Positions 62,644 to 64,000 of a stretch of DNA of 64,000 bases are shown here, piece after piece; position 1 is the stretch's first letter; each line of letters begins with the position of its first letter. The stretch covers positions 372,001 through 436,000 of the forward strand of contig JAXMBZ010000003.1 of the NCBI GenBank assembly GCA_046349615.1. The letters run 5' to 3'. Under the pieces are notes generated by a model that saw only the letters and a list, made by a program, of their open reading frames with translations, did not search any database and was not told where the DNA came from. Made by a program: the position numbers and the translations under genes. This DNA is from JADJNY01 sp046349615 (GTDB taxonomy: Bacteria; Planctomycetota; UBA1135; GCA-002686595).

Positions 62644-63936
62644 ATGACCGCTCCCGCTCCGAAGGCCCCGCTCGCTCCGGTGCGCGGGATCCGGCGTTGG
62701 GACCTCGTCGCGCTCTTCCTCAACGGGATCATAGGCGCGGGGATCTTCGGCCTGCCCTCGCGCGTGCACGCGCTCGTCGGTGCGCACGGAATCGCCGCGT
62801 ACGCGCTCTGCGCGCTCGTCGTGCTCCTGATCGTGCTCTGCTTCGCCGAGGCCGGCAGTCGCTTCGAGAAGAGCGGCGGCCCGGGGCTCTACGCGCGTGA
62901 AGCGTTCGGTCCGTGGGTCGGGTCGAGCGTGAGCTGGCTCGTGTGGCTCTCGCGCGTGACCGCGTTCGCGGCGCTCGCGAACCTGTTCGCCGACTACCTC
63001 GCGCACGTGTGGCCCGCGGCGAAGGAGGGCAGCGCGCGTGTGAGCGTGATCACCGCGCTCGTGCTGTTGCTCGCCGCGGTCAACCTCGTCGGTGTGCGGC
63101 GCGCCGCGCTCGTCGGCGACGTGTTCACCGTCGCGAAGCTCGTTCCGCTGCTCCTGTTCGTCGCGCTCGGTCTCGGTCACGTCGACGGGAAGCTGTTCGA
63201 CTTCGCCGCGACGCCGAGCACCGAGTCGATCTCGCAGGCCGTGCTCCTGCTCGTGTTCGCGTTCACGGGCTTCGAGTCCGCCGTGATCCCCGCGGGCGAG
63301 GTCGTCGACCCGCGGCGGAACCTTCCGTTCGCCGCGCTCACCGCGATCGCGGTCGTGGCGCCGCTCTACCTCCTCGTGCAGTGCGTGTCGGTCGGCACGC
63401 TGCCGGAGCTCGCGACGTCCGCGCGCCCGCTCGCCGACGCGGCGGAGCGCTTCCTCGGCCCGACGGGCGGCGCGCTGATCGCGGTCGGCGCGCTCGTCTC
63501 GATCACGGGGACGCTGAACGGGATCACGCTCGCGACGCCGCGCATGCTGTTCGCGCTCGGTGAACAGGGCGAGCTCCCGCGCGCGTTCGCCGCGACGCAT
63601 CCGCGTTTCCACACGCCGCACGTGGCGATCCTCGCGACGACGGCGGCGGTGCTCGCGCTCTCGCTCTCGGGCTCGTTCCTCGGCGCGGTGTCGATGAGCA
63701 CGCTCGCGCGCCTCGTCACGTACGCGGCGACGTGCGCGGCCGTGCCCGTGCTGCGCCGACGCGCGGGCGCGGACGGTGCGGTCTTCCGCGTGCCGGGCGG
63801 AACGGTGACCGCGGTGCTCGCGCTCGCCGCGATCGCGTGGCTGCTCACGAGCGTCGCGTGGATCGAGTACCGCAACGTCGGGATCGTGGTGGGACTCGGA
63901 GTGCTCGTCCGCCTGGCTTCGCGGCCGCGGACGTGA
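62644..63936 (+). CDS. APC-superfamily amino-acid transporter
   Basis: 430 residues with about 12 membrane helices. Helix 1 carries NGIIGAGIFGLPSRV, the glycine-rich substrate-binding segment of amino acid-polyamine-organocation transporters; helix 6 carries VFAFTGFESAVIPAGEVVDPRRNLP, the family's second marker. It would import (or exchange) amino acids across the inner membrane; the substrate is not predictable. ATG 62644 is chosen; ATG 62632 would add four residues. No operon partner visible. Confidence 0.9.
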   Translation: MTAPAPKAPLAPVRGIRRWDLVALFLNGIIGAGIFGLPSRVHALVGAHGIAAYALCALVVLLIVLCFAEAGSRFEKSGGPGLYAREAFGPWVGSSVSWLVWLSRVTAFAALANLFADYLAHVWPAAKEGSARVSVITALVLLLAAVNLVGVRRAALVGDVFTVAKLVPLLLFVALGLGHVDGKLFDFAATPSTESISQAVLLLVFAFTGFESAVIPAGEVVDPRRNLPFAALTAIAVVAPLYLLVQCVSVGTLPELATSARPLADAAERFLGPTGGALIAVGALVSITGTLNGITLATPRMLFALGEQGELPRAFAATHPRFHTPHVAILATTAAVLALSLSGSFLGAVSMSTLARLVTYAATCAAVPVLRRRAGADGAVFRVPGGTVTAVLALAAIAWLLTSVAWIEYRNVGIVVGLGVLVRLASRPRT

Positions 63937-64000
63937 CGTCGGAGCATGCGCTTCGTCCCGGCGTCGGACGCGGGCCGCCCGTCAGGCCGACTTCGTCGCC

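Noticed and set aside
63937..64000. Possible end of a minus-strand gene (TGA at 63982-63984, preceded by ATKSA)
   Set aside because: Only about six codons are visible; not enough to support a gene.

Overview
The window is very GC-rich, with strong G/C at third codon positions. It looks like a chromosomal segment of a Planctomycetota bacterium. The main evidence is five secreted proteins ending in the same Cys-rich C-terminal domain (start CPCGN, end W-x-P or similar), which I recall from planctomycete genomes. Supporting evidence is a giant multi-domain PVC-type heme/sorbosone-dehydrogenase-like/DUF1080 lipoprotein, an ECF sigma factor translationally coupled to a Ser/Thr kinase, and many lipoproteins. 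I saw no tRNA, rRNA, CRISPR array, insertion sequence or phage gene.

Layout, left to right. 1-1874 (minus): the start of a large exported protein of unknown function that runs off the left edge. 1961-5721 (plus): an acyl-CoA carboxylase operon (biotin carboxylase, carboxyltransferase, biotin carrier). 5808-9282: an exported beta-helix-like protein, holo-ACP synthase, a CoA-binding protein, endonuclease III lacking one Fe-S cysteine, and an unknown protein. 9570-12862: a TPR-zincin gene and then a compact bufferin-type RiPP operon: Cys-rich precursor (bufA-like), DUF692 multinuclear iron enzyme (bufB-like) and DUF2063 partner (bufC-like). Tandem hairpins separate precursor from enzymes. 12881-18821: an AT-rich operator-like palindrome and a tightly coupled RND efflux operon (TolC-like lipoprotein, membrane fusion protein, pump).

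18805-26826: small lipoproteins, a frataxin (CyaY), an unknown protein, a 1517-residue AsmA-like envelope protein and an AAA_28-type ATPase. 26858-30481 (minus): a MshEN-like protein and an RNA-modification operon (trmL, rlmD, a small four-Cys protein, YqgE/AlgH). 30558-35951: a SEC-C protein and two exported CPCGN-domain proteins. 36142-39299: a NapH/CcoG-like polyferredoxin fused to TPRs and a solitary AAA_14/DUF4143 ATPase with an AT-rich leader. 39327-45054: the 1782-residue heme/DUF1080 lipoprotein and a Dabb-domain protein. 45198-48984: two coupled glycosyltransferases facing a Wzx-type flippase. 49169-57847: two more CPCGN proteins flanking a minus-strand ABC importer operon (two permeases, a small membrane protein, two ATPases, no binding protein) and an ECF sigma factor. 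57929-61251 (minus): ECF sigma factor coupled to a TPR Ser/Thr kinase that carries an anti-sigma-like zinc motif. 61397-63936: a P-domain CPCGN protein and an APC-family transporter.

Themes: fatty-acid/acyl-CoA metabolism, metal and envelope stress (bufferin, frataxin, RND efflux), envelope glycan export, and a family of exported proteins sharing one C-terminal domain, which is the best candidate for an undescribed sorting or anchoring system. Many gene pairs use ATGA, GTGA or TTGA overlaps, which fixed several non-ATG starts. Several convergent or terminal gene boundaries carry strong GC-rich hairpins without U tracts.
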